Part shown: in pieces, positions 10,332-19,606 of the stretch | Numbering within the stretch: the stretch's first letter is position 1 | Layout of the letters: each line of letters starts with the position of its first letter | Assembly (NCBI GenBank): GCA_020832565.1 | Contig: JAFIEI010000023.1 | Location: 1-55,895 of the forward strand | DNA length: 55,895 nt | Direction: 5' to 3' | From: Salinarimonas sp. | GTDB taxonomy: Bacteria > Pseudomonadota > Alphaproteobacteria > Rhizobiales > Beijerinckiaceae | Notes under the pieces: model-generated | Told to the model about the DNA's origin: nothing | Databases searched by the model: none | The model's input: the letters and a program-made list of their open reading frames with translations, nothing else | Program-made: the position numbers and the translations under genes

Positions 10332-11178
10332 GCCGGCGCGCCCGCTTGAGATGGGGCATGTCGATCATTTCCCCGTCGATGGCGACGACGCCGGCATTCG
10401 GATCGGCATCGAAGGCGGCGATGATCGCCCGAGCGCGCGCAATCTCCTCGGGCGTCGGCGCAAAGGTCTCGTTGATTACCGGAACCTGCGCGGGGTGAAT
10501 CGCCATCTTGGCGGCGAAGCCGTCCCGGCGCGCGTCGCGGCATTCGGCTGCGAGCCCGTCGAGGTCGCGGAAATTGGTATAGACCGTATCGATAGCGTCG
10601 ACCTCCGCCGCGCTCGCGCCCATCAGCGTGAGTGAGCGGGCGAGGCGGTAGGGATCGGTATAGTGCCCGTTTGCATCACGGTTGCCCTCGCTGCCCAGAT
10701 CGGCGGAGAGGTCCTCGCCGCCCCAGGCGATCCCGGCCAGCCGGTGGCTCGCGCCCCGGAAGGTGCCGAGCGCGAAGATGCTGCGCGCGGTTTCCGTGGC
10801 GATCGCCATGATCCTGGTCACGCCGTCATCGAGCCCGAATTCGGCCTCGCGTACCGCGATCATCGCGGCGAGATGCGCGACATCGGTGCCGCCGCAGGCC
10901 TTTGGCTGGACGATGCCGTCGGGCCCCGCCTCCATCACCCCGTCGAGATCGGCGGCGGTGTGGCCCGATGCGAGATCGTTGACGCGCACGAACAGGCGCG
11001 GGCGACCGGCTGCGCCCTTTGCCTCGCGCAGGAATTCCGCCGTCACTTGCCGGGCGGTTTCCTTGGCCGAGGGCGCAACGGAATCTTCCAGATCAATGAT
11101 CAGGGCATCGGCGCCGCAGCCCATGCCCTTTTCCATCTTGCGGGCGCTGTCGCCGGGTACGAACAGATACGAACGCAT
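10315..11178 (-). CDS. CoA ester lyase, HpcH/HpaI-CitE family
   Basis: This 287-residue protein is of the citrate-lyase-beta/malyl-CoA-lyase type. It opens with MRSYLFVPGDSARKMEKGMG, followed by ALIIDLEDSVAPSAK with the metal-binding Glu/Asp, RLFVRVNDL, and IAWGGEDLSADLG. These enzymes cleave or form 3-hydroxyacyl-CoA esters such as malyl-, methylmalyl- or citramalyl-CoA. The start chosen is the ATG that begins the family's N terminus; the frame stays open upstream into the MaoC gene. It follows the MaoC hydratase by 4 bp, so the pair probably hydrates an unsaturated dicarboxyl-CoA and then splits the product. Which CoA ester is used cannot be decided here. Confidence 0.88.
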   Translation of the reverse strand: MRSYLFVPGDSARKMEKGMGCGADALIIDLEDSVAPSAKETARQVTAEFLREAKGAAGRPRLFVRVNDLASGHTAADLDGVMEAGPDGIVQPKACGGTDVAHLAAMIAVREAEFGLDDGVTRIMAIATETARSIFALGTFRGASHRLAGIAWGGEDLSADLGSEGNRDANGHYTDPYRLARSLTLMGASAAEVDAIDTVYTNFRDLDGLAAECRDARRDGFAAKMAIHPAQVPVINETFAPTPEEIARARAIIAAFDADPNAGVVAIDGEMIDMPHLKRARRLMSRV

Positions 11179-11182
11179 ATCC

Positions 11183-11683
11183 TCACCCCTCGCGCTTGCG
11201 CATGAAGGCCTGGCGGCGGCATTCGGCGACGAGGGTGCCATCCTGCTTGTAGGCGCGATGGATGAAATCGACGATGCCGGCATTCGGGCGTGAGCGGGAT
11301 TCGCGCTTGGAGGCGATCTCCGTGGTGCAATTGATGGTATCGCCCTCGAAGAGTGGCGCGGGGAATTTCACGTCGGTCATGCCGAGATTGGCGATGGTGG
11401 TCCCGTTGGTCGTGTCGTTCACCGAGATCCCGATCATCAGGCCCAGCGTGAACAGCGAATTCATCAGCGGCTGGCCCCATTCCGTCTCGGTAGCGCAGAA
11501 ATGCGCATCGATGTGAAGCGGTTGCGGGTTGAGCGTCATGTTGGAGAACAGCATGTTGTCCATCTGCGTGACGGTGCGCGTCAGGCGATGGGAGATGGTC
11601 TCCCCGACGGTGAAATCCTCGAAATACATGCCTCCGCGCGGGCTGGGGCCGGGGGGCGGTTTGGCGGCGGTCGTATCGGCCAT
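11183..11683 (-). CDS. MaoC-like acyl-CoA hydratase/dehydratase
   Basis: This 166-residue hot-dog-fold protein has the MaoC layout: a YFEDFTVGETISHRLTRTVT start and the active-site region NPQPLHIDAHFCATETEWGQ. MaoC hydratases usually show an Asp before the NP; here it is Asn-like (TLNPQPLH), as in remembered mesaconyl/itaconyl-CoA hydratase-type members. It is the first gene of a minus-strand pair with the CitE-like lyase. The coupling supports successive hydration and cleavage of an unsaturated CoA ester. Catalytic competence and substrate are not demonstrated. Confidence 0.83.
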   Translation of the reverse strand: MADTTAAKPPPGPSPRGGMYFEDFTVGETISHRLTRTVTQMDNMLFSNMTLNPQPLHIDAHFCATETEWGQPLMNSLFTLGLMIGISVNDTTNGTTIANLGMTDVKFPAPLFEGDTINCTTEIASKRESRSRPNAGIVDFIHRAYKQDGTLVAECRRQAFMRKREG

Positions 11684-11833
11684 GGTATAACTCCCGATTG
11701 TTATTTTTTGTCGTTGCTCCGCTTCATGCGGGCGATCTTAGCGTTTCCTTTACCATAAATCGCCCACTCTGCCCGGTGAAGCAGCGTCCGCGACATCAGC
11801 GTCGCGGCGGTACCCGCTTCACCGAGTGACGGC

Positions 11834-12940
11834 ATGGCGATGTTCCTGTTTACCAGCCCCGCTGCCCCCGCGACCAGCCCCGGTGACGGGGTTGTCGAGG
11901 CGATTCGGCGTGGGGCGGCGGAAACGGGGACGGATTTCGACTATCTGCTGCGTACGGCCGAGCGCGAATCGGCGCTCGATCCGCGTGCGCGTGCGCCCAC
12001 CTCCTCGGCGACGGGGCTTTTCCAGTTCATCGAGCAGACCTGGCTCGGCATGGTGCATAGCGAGGGCGCGCGATTCGGGCTGGAAGCCGAGGCGCAGGCC
12101 ATATCGCGCCAGCCCGACGGGCGCTATGCCGTGACCGATCCCGGGCAGCGCAACGCGATCCTGTCCCTGCGCGAGGATCCGTCGATCGCCGCGAAACTCG
12201 CCGGCGCGCTCACCGACTCGAATCAGGCACAGCTCGCACGCTCGCTCGGGCGCGAACCGCGTCCCGCCGACCTCTACATCGCGCATTTTCTGGGCGCCGG
12301 CTCGGCTGCGACGCTGATCGACACCGCCACGCGCGACCCGGGACGCAATGCGGCGGAGCTTTTCCCCGAAGCGGCGCGGGCCAATCCGCGCATCTTCTAT
12401 GACGGCTCGGGCAATCCGCGCGGTGCGGGCGCGGTCTATCACGCACTCGCCGCGCAACACGAAAATCTCGGGCGCGCCGAAGCCGGGGGCGCGCCTGCGG
12501 CCTATGCCGCAGTTCCGGCCGACGGGAAGGGCGATGGCGGCGGGAAGCCGCAATTGCCGTTCCAGAACATGACGGGACCCGCCTTCCACGGCCTGTTCGG
12601 CGCCGGTGCACGGCCCGGTACCGTATCCGATGCGGTGAGCGGCCTCTGGGCCGGCGAGGGGGCGCGTGGCGGACAGGGCCGATCGCGAGCCGGCGATGCC
12701 GGTGGCGATGCCGCCGCGCGGCCCGCAGCGGCCAATGCGCCGCTGTTCTTTCCATATGGCGATCGTGTCTCGCGCAGCGCCGAACCGAAATCTGCCGGCG
12801 CCGTGACGGCGCGCGAACGCCCGCTCGTGCCCGGCATTCCGTTGCCGCCGCCGCGTCCGGACGGATCGCGCGGTGCCGGTGCCGCCGATCAGCGCATACC
12901 GCTCGATTTGCAGGAATTCACGTCCCGGAGGGGAAGCTGA
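11834..12940 (+). CDS. lytic transglycosylase-like (SLT domain) protein
   Basis: This 368-residue protein has an N-terminal lysozyme-like domain. DYLLRTAERESALDPRARAP contains the presumed catalytic Glu, and ATGLFQFIEQTWL follows, matching the E-S and G-L-x-Q-F pattern of soluble lytic transglycosylases. It would cut the glycan strands of peptidoglycan. The region after about residue 220 is Gly/Ala/Pro/Arg-rich and probably disordered. No convincing signal peptide is seen, so export may use a specialised route or the flagellar apparatus. The start could be either of two close ATGs. Its stop overlaps the next gene's ATG as TGATG, giving translational coupling to the DUF2336 protein. Confidence 0.8.
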   Translation: MAMFLFTSPAAPATSPGDGVVEAIRRGAAETGTDFDYLLRTAERESALDPRARAPTSSATGLFQFIEQTWLGMVHSEGARFGLEAEAQAISRQPDGRYAVTDPGQRNAILSLREDPSIAAKLAGALTDSNQAQLARSLGREPRPADLYIAHFLGAGSAATLIDTATRDPGRNAAELFPEAARANPRIFYDGSGNPRGAGAVYHALAAQHENLGRAEAGGAPAAYAAVPADGKGDGGGKPQLPFQNMTGPAFHGLFGAGARPGTVSDAVSGLWAGEGARGGQGRSRAGDAGGDAAARPAAANAPLFFPYGDRVSRSAEPKSAGAVTARERPLVPGIPLPPPRPDGSRGAGAADQRIPLDLQEFTSRRGS

Positions 12941-14154
12941 TGATCGTACGCCGTTTCCTGCTATGGGCCCGCACAGCGACGCCCGGCCAGCGTGCCGATG
13001 CCGTGAGCGCGCTGGCGCGGACGTTCCTCTATTCGGAGCTGTCGCAGGAGGATCACTGGGAAGCGGAGACGGCACTCACCGCGATGCTCGACGACCCGGC
13101 GCCGCTGGTGCGTCGCGCCCTTGCGGAAGCGCTCGCCAATGCCCCCGATGCGCCGCGTCACGTCATCGTCGCCCTCGCCAACGACCAGCCGGATATCGCC
13201 GCGCTGGTGCTGGCGCGCTCGCCGTTGCTCTCGACCGAGGATCTGGTGGATTGCGCGGCGCTCGGCGACAGTTTCGCGCAGATCGCGATTGCGCTGCGGG
13301 TGCAGGTCACGCCCCCTGTCTGTGCGGCGCTGGCCGAGATCGGCTCTGCTGATGCGTTGATCGAACTCGTCGGCAATCCCGGCGCGGAGATTCCGCATTC
13401 GGCGCTCGCGCGCATGCTCGCGCGCCACGGCGATGTGGCGCTTCTGCGCGAGGCGATGCTCGCCCGGCGCGATCTGCCGCTGGAAATCCGCCAGTCCATC
13501 GCCGTTGCGGTGGCGGATACCTTGAAGCTCTTCGTGCTCGAGCGCGGCTGGATGAATCGCGAGCGCACCGAACGCGTTGTGCGCGAGGCGCAGGAGAAGA
13601 CCACGATCGCTCTCTCGGGCGGCGTCGAGAGCGCCGACGTGCAGGGGCTCGTCGCGCATCTGCGCGAGACCAACCAACTCACTCCGGCCCTGATCTTGCG
13701 CGCCGTGCTGTCGCACGGGCTCGCCTTCGCCGAGGCCGCCTTCGCCGAGCTGGCCAACCTGCCGCTGTCGCGCGTTTCAGGGTTGATCCAGGATCGCCGT
13801 GGTGCCGGCTTCCCCGCGCTTTATCGCAAGGCGGGAATGCCGCAGGCGCTCCAGCCGGCGTTCGAGGCGGCGCTCTCGGCCCTGCGCGAACCCGCACGGG
13901 AGGGAGCCGCTGCCGGCCCGAATCTCTCGCGGCGGATGATCGAGCGGGTGCTGTCGGCCTGCACGCGGCTGCCCGCCGACGAGGCCGGCAAGCTGCTCGC
14001 CCTGCTGCGGCGCTACGAATCCGAGGCAGCACGTGAGGAGGCCAGGGAAATGACCCTGCATCTGATCGACGATGCGGCGCTCGATGTGGCGCTCGGTCAT
14101 GTCGAGGAGGGGATCGCGCGGGCGATCGCCTACCGCTCGCGGCTGGCTGCGTGA
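12940..14154 (+). CDS. DUF2336 domain protein (HEAT-like repeats)
   Basis: This 404-residue soluble, alpha-helical protein recalls the alphaproteobacterial DUF2336 family. Its N-terminal half shows degenerate HEAT-like helical pairs (PLVRRALAEALANAPDAPRH; ADALIELVGNPGAEIPHSAL). The C-terminal half is a longer helical domain ending near IDDAALDVALGHVEEGIARA. No catalytic motif or membrane segment is visible. The function of the family is unknown to me; it may be a scaffold. It is coupled to the transglycosylase by a TGATG overlap, so the two probably act together or in fixed proportion. Confidence 0.78.
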   Translation: MIVRRFLLWARTATPGQRADAVSALARTFLYSELSQEDHWEAETALTAMLDDPAPLVRRALAEALANAPDAPRHVIVALANDQPDIAALVLARSPLLSTEDLVDCAALGDSFAQIAIALRVQVTPPVCAALAEIGSADALIELVGNPGAEIPHSALARMLARHGDVALLREAMLARRDLPLEIRQSIAVAVADTLKLFVLERGWMNRERTERVVREAQEKTTIALSGGVESADVQGLVAHLRETNQLTPALILRAVLSHGLAFAEAAFAELANLPLSRVSGLIQDRRGAGFPALYRKAGMPQALQPAFEAALSALREPAREGAAAGPNLSRRMIERVLSACTRLPADEAGKLLALLRRYESEAAREEAREMTLHLIDDAALDVALGHVEEGIARAIAYRSRLAA

Positions 14155-14311
14155 CGGTCGCCGGGCGGCACGACAGAGTACAATCAGCGTAAACAAAGTA
14201 TTTATTTTCTGAATTTGGGTGCCGGCGAATTTTTATTGCAATGATATCTTAATTTCGAAGCATTGCCTAGCGGCATGTAGATCAGGTTTGATCGCCTGCC
14301 GGAGTTCAACG
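14155..14311 (+). promoter_or_regulatory. AT-rich probable promoter region of the molybdopterin-fold/GGDEF-EAL operon
   Basis: This stretch is conspicuously AT-rich against its GC-rich surroundings, especially between about 14185 and 14265, where runs of T and A cluster. It separates the DUF2336 gene from the coupled pair that follows and is the only gap large enough for their promoter. No confident -35/-10 pair with ideal spacing was picked, and no terminator for the DUF2336 gene was found. Confidence 0.45.
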
Positions 14312-14857
14312 ATGCCGCGTTCGCCAAGTACCATCGCCGCCGCAATCCATGGATATGGTGTCGCGGTCAGGGTCGGGGTGCTTTGCGCCTGCCTTCTGGT
14401 TCCTGCGCTTACGGCTGCTCCGGCCTCGGCGCAACTCGGGCAGAGCATTTCCTTCGTCGATGCTGATGGCACGGTCGTCGCCGAGCTTGATCGTGAGGCG
14501 CTCGAGGATATCGGTCGCTTTGAGGTGAGCACGCGCACGCCCTGGGATGACGGTGTCGTCAGTTTCGAAGGGCCGCTTCTGCGCGATCTCGCCGATGCGG
14601 TCGGCTTCGACGATGCCGCCATCGCGGTGCATGCCCTGAACGATTATTCGAGCGAGATTCCGCTCTCCGACATGCGCGACCTCGACGTGATCCTCGCCGT
14701 GCGCAAGGATGGCGAATACATGCCCATTTCAGATATGGGCCCGGCTTTCGTCGTCTACCCTTATGATTCCGATGCGCGCCTGCGCGATCGCGTCTATTAC
14801 GCGCGCTCCGTATGGCAGGTTGCTCGCATCCAAGAATTGCCCTCCGGCGGCGAATGA
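14312..14857 (+). CDS. small exported protein with a molybdopterin-oxidoreductase-like fold, no Moco cysteine
   Basis: This 181-residue protein has a long signal peptide ending PASA after residue 40; the mature part is about 141 residues. The mature segment (GRFEVSTRTPWDDGVVSFEG, then LLRDLADAVG and VYYARSVWQVARIQE) recalls the small SUOX/YedY-like molybdopterin-binding fold. It contains no cysteine, so it cannot ligate molybdenum in the usual way and is probably a binding or sensing protein rather than an enzyme. The next gene starts inside its stop codon (ATGA), and that gene encodes a membrane GGDEF-EAL protein with a periplasmic sensor region. I infer that it is the periplasmic partner of that sensor. 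The fold call is by eye. Confidence 0.65.
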   Translation: MPRSPSTIAAAIHGYGVAVRVGVLCACLLVPALTAAPASAQLGQSISFVDADGTVVAELDREALEDIGRFEVSTRTPWDDGVVSFEGPLLRDLADAVGFDDAAIAVHALNDYSSEIPLSDMRDLDVILAVRKDGEYMPISDMGPAFVVYPYDSDARLRDRVYYARSVWQVARIQELPSGGE

Positions 14858-16839
14858 GGGCATGTATGGTTCGTAGCCGGAAATACTATTATCTCGCCTG
14901 CATATTTCACTTCGTGCTCGCGGTGATCGTCGCCGGTGCGCTGGTGCTCATCGAGACGAAGAAGCGTGAATTGTCGGAATTGACCTATCGCGACGTTGCC
15001 TGGTCGGCGACGAACGGGCGGTTCGAATTCTCCGAGATGGAGCGCAATCTCGTCCTGTTCAACCTGACCGACGAGGTGCATTACCTCGAACAGGGGCTGC
15101 TCTATCGTGAAATCCTGCGCGGGCGAATCCGGATATGGCAGCGTGGCGATTTCGCCGAGATGCTGCGCCGGCGCCCCGATCTTCTTCCCGATGCCCGGCT
15201 CGTGCGTGACGCGTTCGAGGCGCTGGACGCGCAGCTCGATCAGATCGACCAGAATGAGCCACGCACGGCGTATCGACCAATTGCCACGGCCTTGCCGATC
15301 TTCGACGGGATGCGGCCTTCCGTCAACGCGCTGACGTCGCAGACCTTCACGACGAGCATTCAGGAAGTCGGCGCATTGCGCGACCAGATCGAGGGGCATG
15401 AGGGCATTCTGCGCTGGGCGCTGATTGCGCTCGTTCTCGTCGGCGGCACGCAGCTCGTCTTCGTCTATCAGCAGAACAGCTCTCTCGCGAAGGCGGAGCA
15501 GCAGGCCCGTGCCAATCTCGAACAGGTGTCGCATCTGGCCAATCACGACGCGCTGACGGGCCTGCCCAACCGGATGTATTTCGAAACCCTGATCCGCGAG
15601 ATTGCCGGCGATCGGCACAGGCGTCGCCGGGGCGCGGCGGTGTTCGTGATCGATCTCGACCGGTTCAAGAGCGTCAACGATACGCTCGGGCATGCGGCGG
15701 GCGACGCGTTGCTTCGCGAGGTGGTGCGGCGCGTTCGACCGGTGCTTAACGAGGCGGCTGCGGATCACGTCTTTTCGCGGCTCGGCGGTGACGAATTCGT
15801 CGCGCTGGTGCCGCAGATCGGCGGGCTCGATGCTGCGACGGACCTCGCTGTGCGTATCCGCAACGCCATTGCCGAGCCCTTTGATCTGCCGGACGGACGC
15901 GTCACCATCGATGCCAGCGTCGGGGTTGCAATGATTCCGCCGGATGCGCCGGAAACCGTCTGGCTCGATGCCGATCTGGCGCTCTCCGAGGCCAAGCAGA
16001 ACGGACGTGGCGGTGTCCATGCCTTCGATCCTGCCTTGCGCGAACGGGCGATTCGGCGCAATCGCATCGAGCGGGAACTGCCCGAGGCGGTTCGCAAAGG
16101 TCAGATCCAGCCCCATTACCAGACACAGGTGAGCCTCGAAGACGGGCGTCTCGCCCATGTCGAGGCGTTGGCGCGTTGGCGCCATCCGGAACTCGGCTGG
16201 ATCACGCCCGGCGAGTTCATCCCCGTCGCGGAGAGCTCCGGGCAGATCGGTGCGCTGGGGCTGCACATCCTCGAACAGGCCTGCCGCGATGCTCATCTCG
16301 CGCTGCCGGGAACGGTCGGTGTCGCCGTCAATCTCTCGGTGGCGCAATTGCGGTTTGCGAGCCTTCCCGCCGAGGTGGCCGGGATTCTGGCGCGGACCGG
16401 GTTGGCGCCGCACCGTCTGACGCTGGAGATCACCGAGAGCCTGCTGATCAAGAATTTCGACAGCACCGCCGCCGTTCTCGATGCCGTCAAGGCGCTCGGC
16501 GTGCGCATCGCCCTCGACGATTTCGGCGCGGGCTTCACCGCCATGAACTATCTCGCCCGCGATTGCTTCGATCAGATCAAGCTCGATCGTTCGCTGATCC
16601 AGGGCATCGCTTCGTCCCCGCGCAAGCAGACAGTCGTCGCCGGGGTCGTTGCGCTGAGCCGCAGGCTCGGTCTCGAGATCGTCGCGGAGGGCATCGAGAC
16701 CCCGGAAGATGCTATGCTCCTGAAGACGATGGGCTGCGATCTCGGCCAGGGCTTTCTCTATTCGAAGGCCGTCCCGCCCGAAGCGCTCGACGGGGCCGCG
16801 GCAGCACCGCGCACCAGCGCGTTCGCCCGCAGCGCCTGA
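14854..16839 (+). CDS. membrane GGDEF-EAL protein (c-di-GMP synthesis/hydrolysis)
   Basis: This 661-residue protein has a transmembrane helix near residues 11-34, a periplasmic region of about 150 residues, a second helix near 185-207, then GGDEF (311-315, RLGGDEFVALV) and EAL (437-439, HVEALARW) domains. GGDEF domains make and EAL domains hydrolyse cyclic di-GMP. Further EAL-domain motifs look mostly intact: LEITESLL, LDDFGAGFTAMNY (a variant of DDFGTGYSS) and IVAEGIET. The RxxD inhibitory site normally 5 residues before GGDEF is AADH, so product inhibition is probably lost. The start overlaps the preceding gene's stop (ATGA); another ATG four codons on is possible. The periplasmic region matches no sensor domain I recognise and may bind the neighbouring exported protein. 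Confidence 0.9.
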   Translation: MRACMVRSRKYYYLACIFHFVLAVIVAGALVLIETKKRELSELTYRDVAWSATNGRFEFSEMERNLVLFNLTDEVHYLEQGLLYREILRGRIRIWQRGDFAEMLRRRPDLLPDARLVRDAFEALDAQLDQIDQNEPRTAYRPIATALPIFDGMRPSVNALTSQTFTTSIQEVGALRDQIEGHEGILRWALIALVLVGGTQLVFVYQQNSSLAKAEQQARANLEQVSHLANHDALTGLPNRMYFETLIREIAGDRHRRRRGAAVFVIDLDRFKSVNDTLGHAAGDALLREVVRRVRPVLNEAAADHVFSRLGGDEFVALVPQIGGLDAATDLAVRIRNAIAEPFDLPDGRVTIDASVGVAMIPPDAPETVWLDADLALSEAKQNGRGGVHAFDPALRERAIRRNRIERELPEAVRKGQIQPHYQTQVSLEDGRLAHVEALARWRHPELGWITPGEFIPVAESSGQIGALGLHILEQACRDAHLALPGTVGVAVNLSVAQLRFASLPAEVAGILARTGLAPHRLTLEITESLLIKNFDSTAAVLDAVKALGVRIALDDFGAGFTAMNYLARDCFDQIKLDRSLIQGIASSPRKQTVVAGVVALSRRLGLEIVAEGIETPEDAMLLKTMGCDLGQGFLYSKAVPPEALDGAAAAPRTSAFARSA

Positions 16840-16977
16840 CCAGCATGAGCGCGCCCGCGCAACGCGGATGAAGCGGCAGCCTTGTCAGGAGCAATGCGCG
16901 CCCCACCATGGAAGAAGCCGTTCATGGCGGGATATGATCGCGCCGACCGGCGGGACCGGCGGTCACGGGAGGATCGG

Positions 16978-17658
16978 ATGCAGGACGATCGGATTCGCGA
17001 TGAACAGGTGCTTGCGCCGGGCGCGCGCATTCTGGTGATCGGGGCGTCGCGCGGTATCGGGCGGGCAACATGCCGGGCTGCGCTGAAGGCCGGTTACCGG
17101 GTGCGGGGATTTGCACGCAATATCGCCGGGGCCGGTATCCGCCATCGCGATTTCGAGGCGTTCAGCGGCGATGCGCTGGAATACGCGGATCTGGCCGAGG
17201 CCATGCATGGCTGCGACGGGGTCGTTCAGAGCCTGGGTATCCGCGCCGATCCGGCAACGCTGCTCGCACCGGTCTCTCTCTTCTCGCAGGCGACGCGCGT
17301 CATGCTCCAGGCCATGGCGCAAACCGGCGCTGATCGCCTCGTGGCGGTGACCGGCTACGGCGTCGGCGACAGCCGCCGGTCGCTGGCGCTTCCGGAGCGC
17401 ATCCTCTTCGAGACGGTGATGGGCCGCGTCGCCGCCGACAAGGAGCGCCAGGAGAGCCTGATTCGTGCCAGCGATACGGCGTGGACGATCCTGCGTCCTG
17501 GCTTTCTCACCCGCGCCGTATCTTGCCCCTCGGCGCGGCTGCGGGCTGATCCGGGCGAGTGGCGCAACGGTTTCGTCAGCCGTGAGGCCGTTGCCGGGCA
17601 GATCGTCTCGCTGCTGCGCTCGGGTGAGTATTCGCATAACGCCTTGGTTTTCACCTGA
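16978..17658 (+). CDS. NAD(P)-binding, atypical short-chain dehydrogenase/NAD(P)H-binding protein
   Basis: This 226-residue Rossmann-fold protein has the dinucleotide motif ILVIGASRGIGRATCRAALK. Later segments are VQSLGIRADPATL, RLVAVTGYGVGDSRRS and WTILRPGFLT, the pattern of atypical SDR (NmrA/BVR-B-like) proteins. There is no classical YxxxK active site, so it may be a reductase of unusual type or a redox sensor. The ATG with GGGAGG 4 nt upstream is preferred over earlier in-frame starts that would add an arginine-rich extension. It follows the GGDEF-EAL gene by about 140 bp and lies before purM without obvious coupling. Confidence 0.8.
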   Translation: MQDDRIRDEQVLAPGARILVIGASRGIGRATCRAALKAGYRVRGFARNIAGAGIRHRDFEAFSGDALEYADLAEAMHGCDGVVQSLGIRADPATLLAPVSLFSQATRVMLQAMAQTGADRLVAVTGYGVGDSRRSLALPERILFETVMGRVAADKERQESLIRASDTAWTILRPGFLTRAVSCPSARLRADPGEWRNGFVSREAVAGQIVSLLRSGEYSHNALVFT

Positions 17659-17793
17659 TCCGATCAGCGCGATCCGTGCGGCGCGATCGGATAGCGCGGG
17701 AAAACCGCCACGATCCGGCGCCGTCATGCAAGGAATGCTTGCCTGTTCGCGCGTGGGGCTTTAACTCCCCGCATTGCTCGAAGGAGGCGCATC

Positions 17794-18888
17794 ATGGCGC
17801 AGACACCGCCCAAGGGGCTCACCTATGCCGATGCGGGGGTCGATATCGATGCCGGCAACGCCATGGTCGACGCGATCAAGCCGCTGGTCCGCGCCACCCG
17901 GCGCCCCGGCGCGGATGGCGAAATCGGCGGGTTCGGCGGGTTGTTCGATCTGAAAGCCGCCGGCTTTAGCGATCCGATCCTCGTCGCCGCGAATGACGGT
18001 GTCGGCACCAAGGTCAAGGTCGCGATCGAGACGGGTATCCACGACACCGTCGGCATCGACCTCGTCGCCATGTGCGTCAACGATCTCGTGGTGCAGGGCG
18101 CCGAGCCGCTGTTCTTTCTCGACTATTACGCCACCGGCAAGCTCGACCCGGCCACGGGCGCAGCAATCGTCAAGGGGATCGCGCAGGGCTGCCGTGATGC
18201 CGGCTGCGCGCTGATCGGGGGCGAGACGGCGGAGATGCCCGGGCTGTACAGCGGCAACGATTATGATCTGGCCGGTTTCGCCGTCGGCGCGGCGGAGCGC
18301 GGCAATCTCCTGCCGCGCAACGACATTGCGCCGGGCGACGTCATCATCGGCCTCGCCTCATCCGGGGTGCATTCGAATGGTTTCTCGCTGGTGCGCCGAA
18401 TCGTCGAGCGTGCCGGGCTCGGCTTCGACGCGCCCGCTCCCTTCGCGCCGCAGACGAGCCTCGGCGAGGCACTCCTGACCCCGACGCGCATCTATGTGAA
18501 GCCGCTGCTCGCCTGCCTGAAGGCCGGGCTGCCGATCAAGGCGCTCGCGCATATAACCGGGGGTGGCTTTCCGGAAAACATCCCGCGCGTGCTGCCGCAG
18601 GAGAGTGCGGCGCATATCGATCTGAACACGATTACCCCGCCTCCCGTCTTCGCGTGGCTGGCCGAGGCCGGCGGCGTCGCGCAGGCGGAAATGCTCCGGA
18701 CCTTCAATTGCGGCATCGGCATGATCGTCGTCGTTGCCGCCGATTCCGCCGAAACGGCCATTGCTGCTCTGCGTGAAGCCGGCGAGGAGCCCGTCCAACT
18801 GGGCGTCATCAAACCGCAGGAGGGGCCCGACGGCGCACGCGTCGTTTGCCACGGGCAATTTGCCGGCATGGACGAGCGTGGCGCATGA
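17794..18888 (+). CDS. purM: phosphoribosylformylglycinamidine cyclo-ligase PurM
   Basis: PurM (AIR synthetase) closes the imidazole ring in de novo purine synthesis, using ATP. The 364-residue protein starts [20 protein letters not shown] and carries [20 protein letters not shown] and [12 protein letters not shown], which are diagnostic. GAAGGAGG precedes the ATG. Its stop overlaps purN as ATGA, the usual purM-purN arrangement in proteobacteria. Other pur genes in the window (purC near 50 kb) are distant and on the opposite strand. No riboswitch-like leader was recognised in the 135-bp gap upstream. Confidence 0.97.
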   Translation: MAQTPPKGLTYADAGVDIDAGNAMVDAIKPLVRATRRPGADGEIGGFGGLFDLKAAGFSDPILVAANDGVGTKVKVAIETGIHDTVGIDLVAMCVNDLVVQGAEPLFFLDYYATGKLDPATGAAIVKGIAQGCRDAGCALIGGETAEMPGLYSGNDYDLAGFAVGAAERGNLLPRNDIAPGDVIIGLASSGVHSNGFSLVRRIVERAGLGFDAPAPFAPQTSLGEALLTPTRIYVKPLLACLKAGLPIKALAHITGGGFPENIPRVLPQESAAHIDLNTITPPPVFAWLAEAGGVAQAEMLRTFNCGIGMIVVVAADSAETAIAALREAGEEPVQLGVIKPQEGPDGARVVCHGQFAGMDERGA

Positions 18889-19502
18889 GCGTGAGGACCC
18901 GCACCGCGATTCTGATTTCCGGGCGCGGCTCGAACATGGCGTCGTTGCTGGGAGCGGCCAGCGCCCCGGACTATCCGGCAGAGATCTCCCTTGTGCTGTC
19001 GAACCGCCCCGATGCCGGCGGGATAGCGCGCGCGCAGGACGCGGGCATCGCGACGCGTATTGTCGACCACAAGGCATATCCCGATCGCGAGGCCTTCGAG
19101 CAGGCCATGGATGCGGCATTGGTCGAGGCGGGGATCGAAATCGTCTGCCTCGCGGGTTTCATGCGGGTGCTGACACCCTGGTTCGTGCGTCGCTGGGAAG
19201 GGCGCATGATCAATATCCACCCCTCGATCCTGCCCCTTTTCCGCGGGACGCAGACGCACCGTCAGGCCCTCGAAGCGGGGGTCCGCGTGCATGGCTGCAC
19301 CGTGCATTTCGTCGTCCCCGAACTCGATGCCGGCCCGATCATCGCCCAGGCCTGCGTGCCGGTCTATCCCGGTGACGATGAGGCGGCACTTGCGGCACGT
19401 GTTCTGGTCGAGGAGCACCGGATCTATCCACAGGCGCTGGCCGAAGTCGCATCCGGACAGGCACTTCTGCGCGACGGGCGTTGCGTGTTCCGGACGGGCT
19501 GA
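18885..19502 (+). CDS. purN: phosphoribosylglycinamide formyltransferase PurN
   Basis: PurN transfers a formyl group from 10-formyl-tetrahydrofolate to glycinamide ribonucleotide, the third step of purine synthesis. This 205-residue protein begins [20 protein letters not shown]. Catalytic residues are present in [12 protein letters not shown] (Asn/His) and [14 protein letters not shown] (Asp). The start is fixed by the ATGA overlap with purM. It is followed by a 104-bp gap before the second GGDEF-EAL gene. Confidence 0.96.
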   Translation: MSVRTRTAILISGRGSNMASLLGAASAPDYPAEISLVLSNRPDAGGIARAQDAGIATRIVDHKAYPDREAFEQAMDAALVEAGIEIVCLAGFMRVLTPWFVRRWEGRMINIHPSILPLFRGTQTHRQALEAGVRVHGCTVHFVVPELDAGPIIAQACVPVYPGDDEAALAARVLVEEHRIYPQALAEVASGQALLRDGRCVFRTG

Positions 19503-19606
19503 CGCATGTGTGAAATTCCAAGGTTGGTTGCTTCCGATAAACACAAGTAAAGGTTTCTAAGGGAATTCCTCATAGCCTGCGTCCAGGGTTCGAGACGACG
19601 GGCGTC

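Noticed and set aside
14797-16413. 538-codon minus-strand frame opposite the first GGDEF-EAL gene
   Set aside because: The plus-strand GGDEF and EAL motifs are unambiguous; the reverse frame is a shadow.
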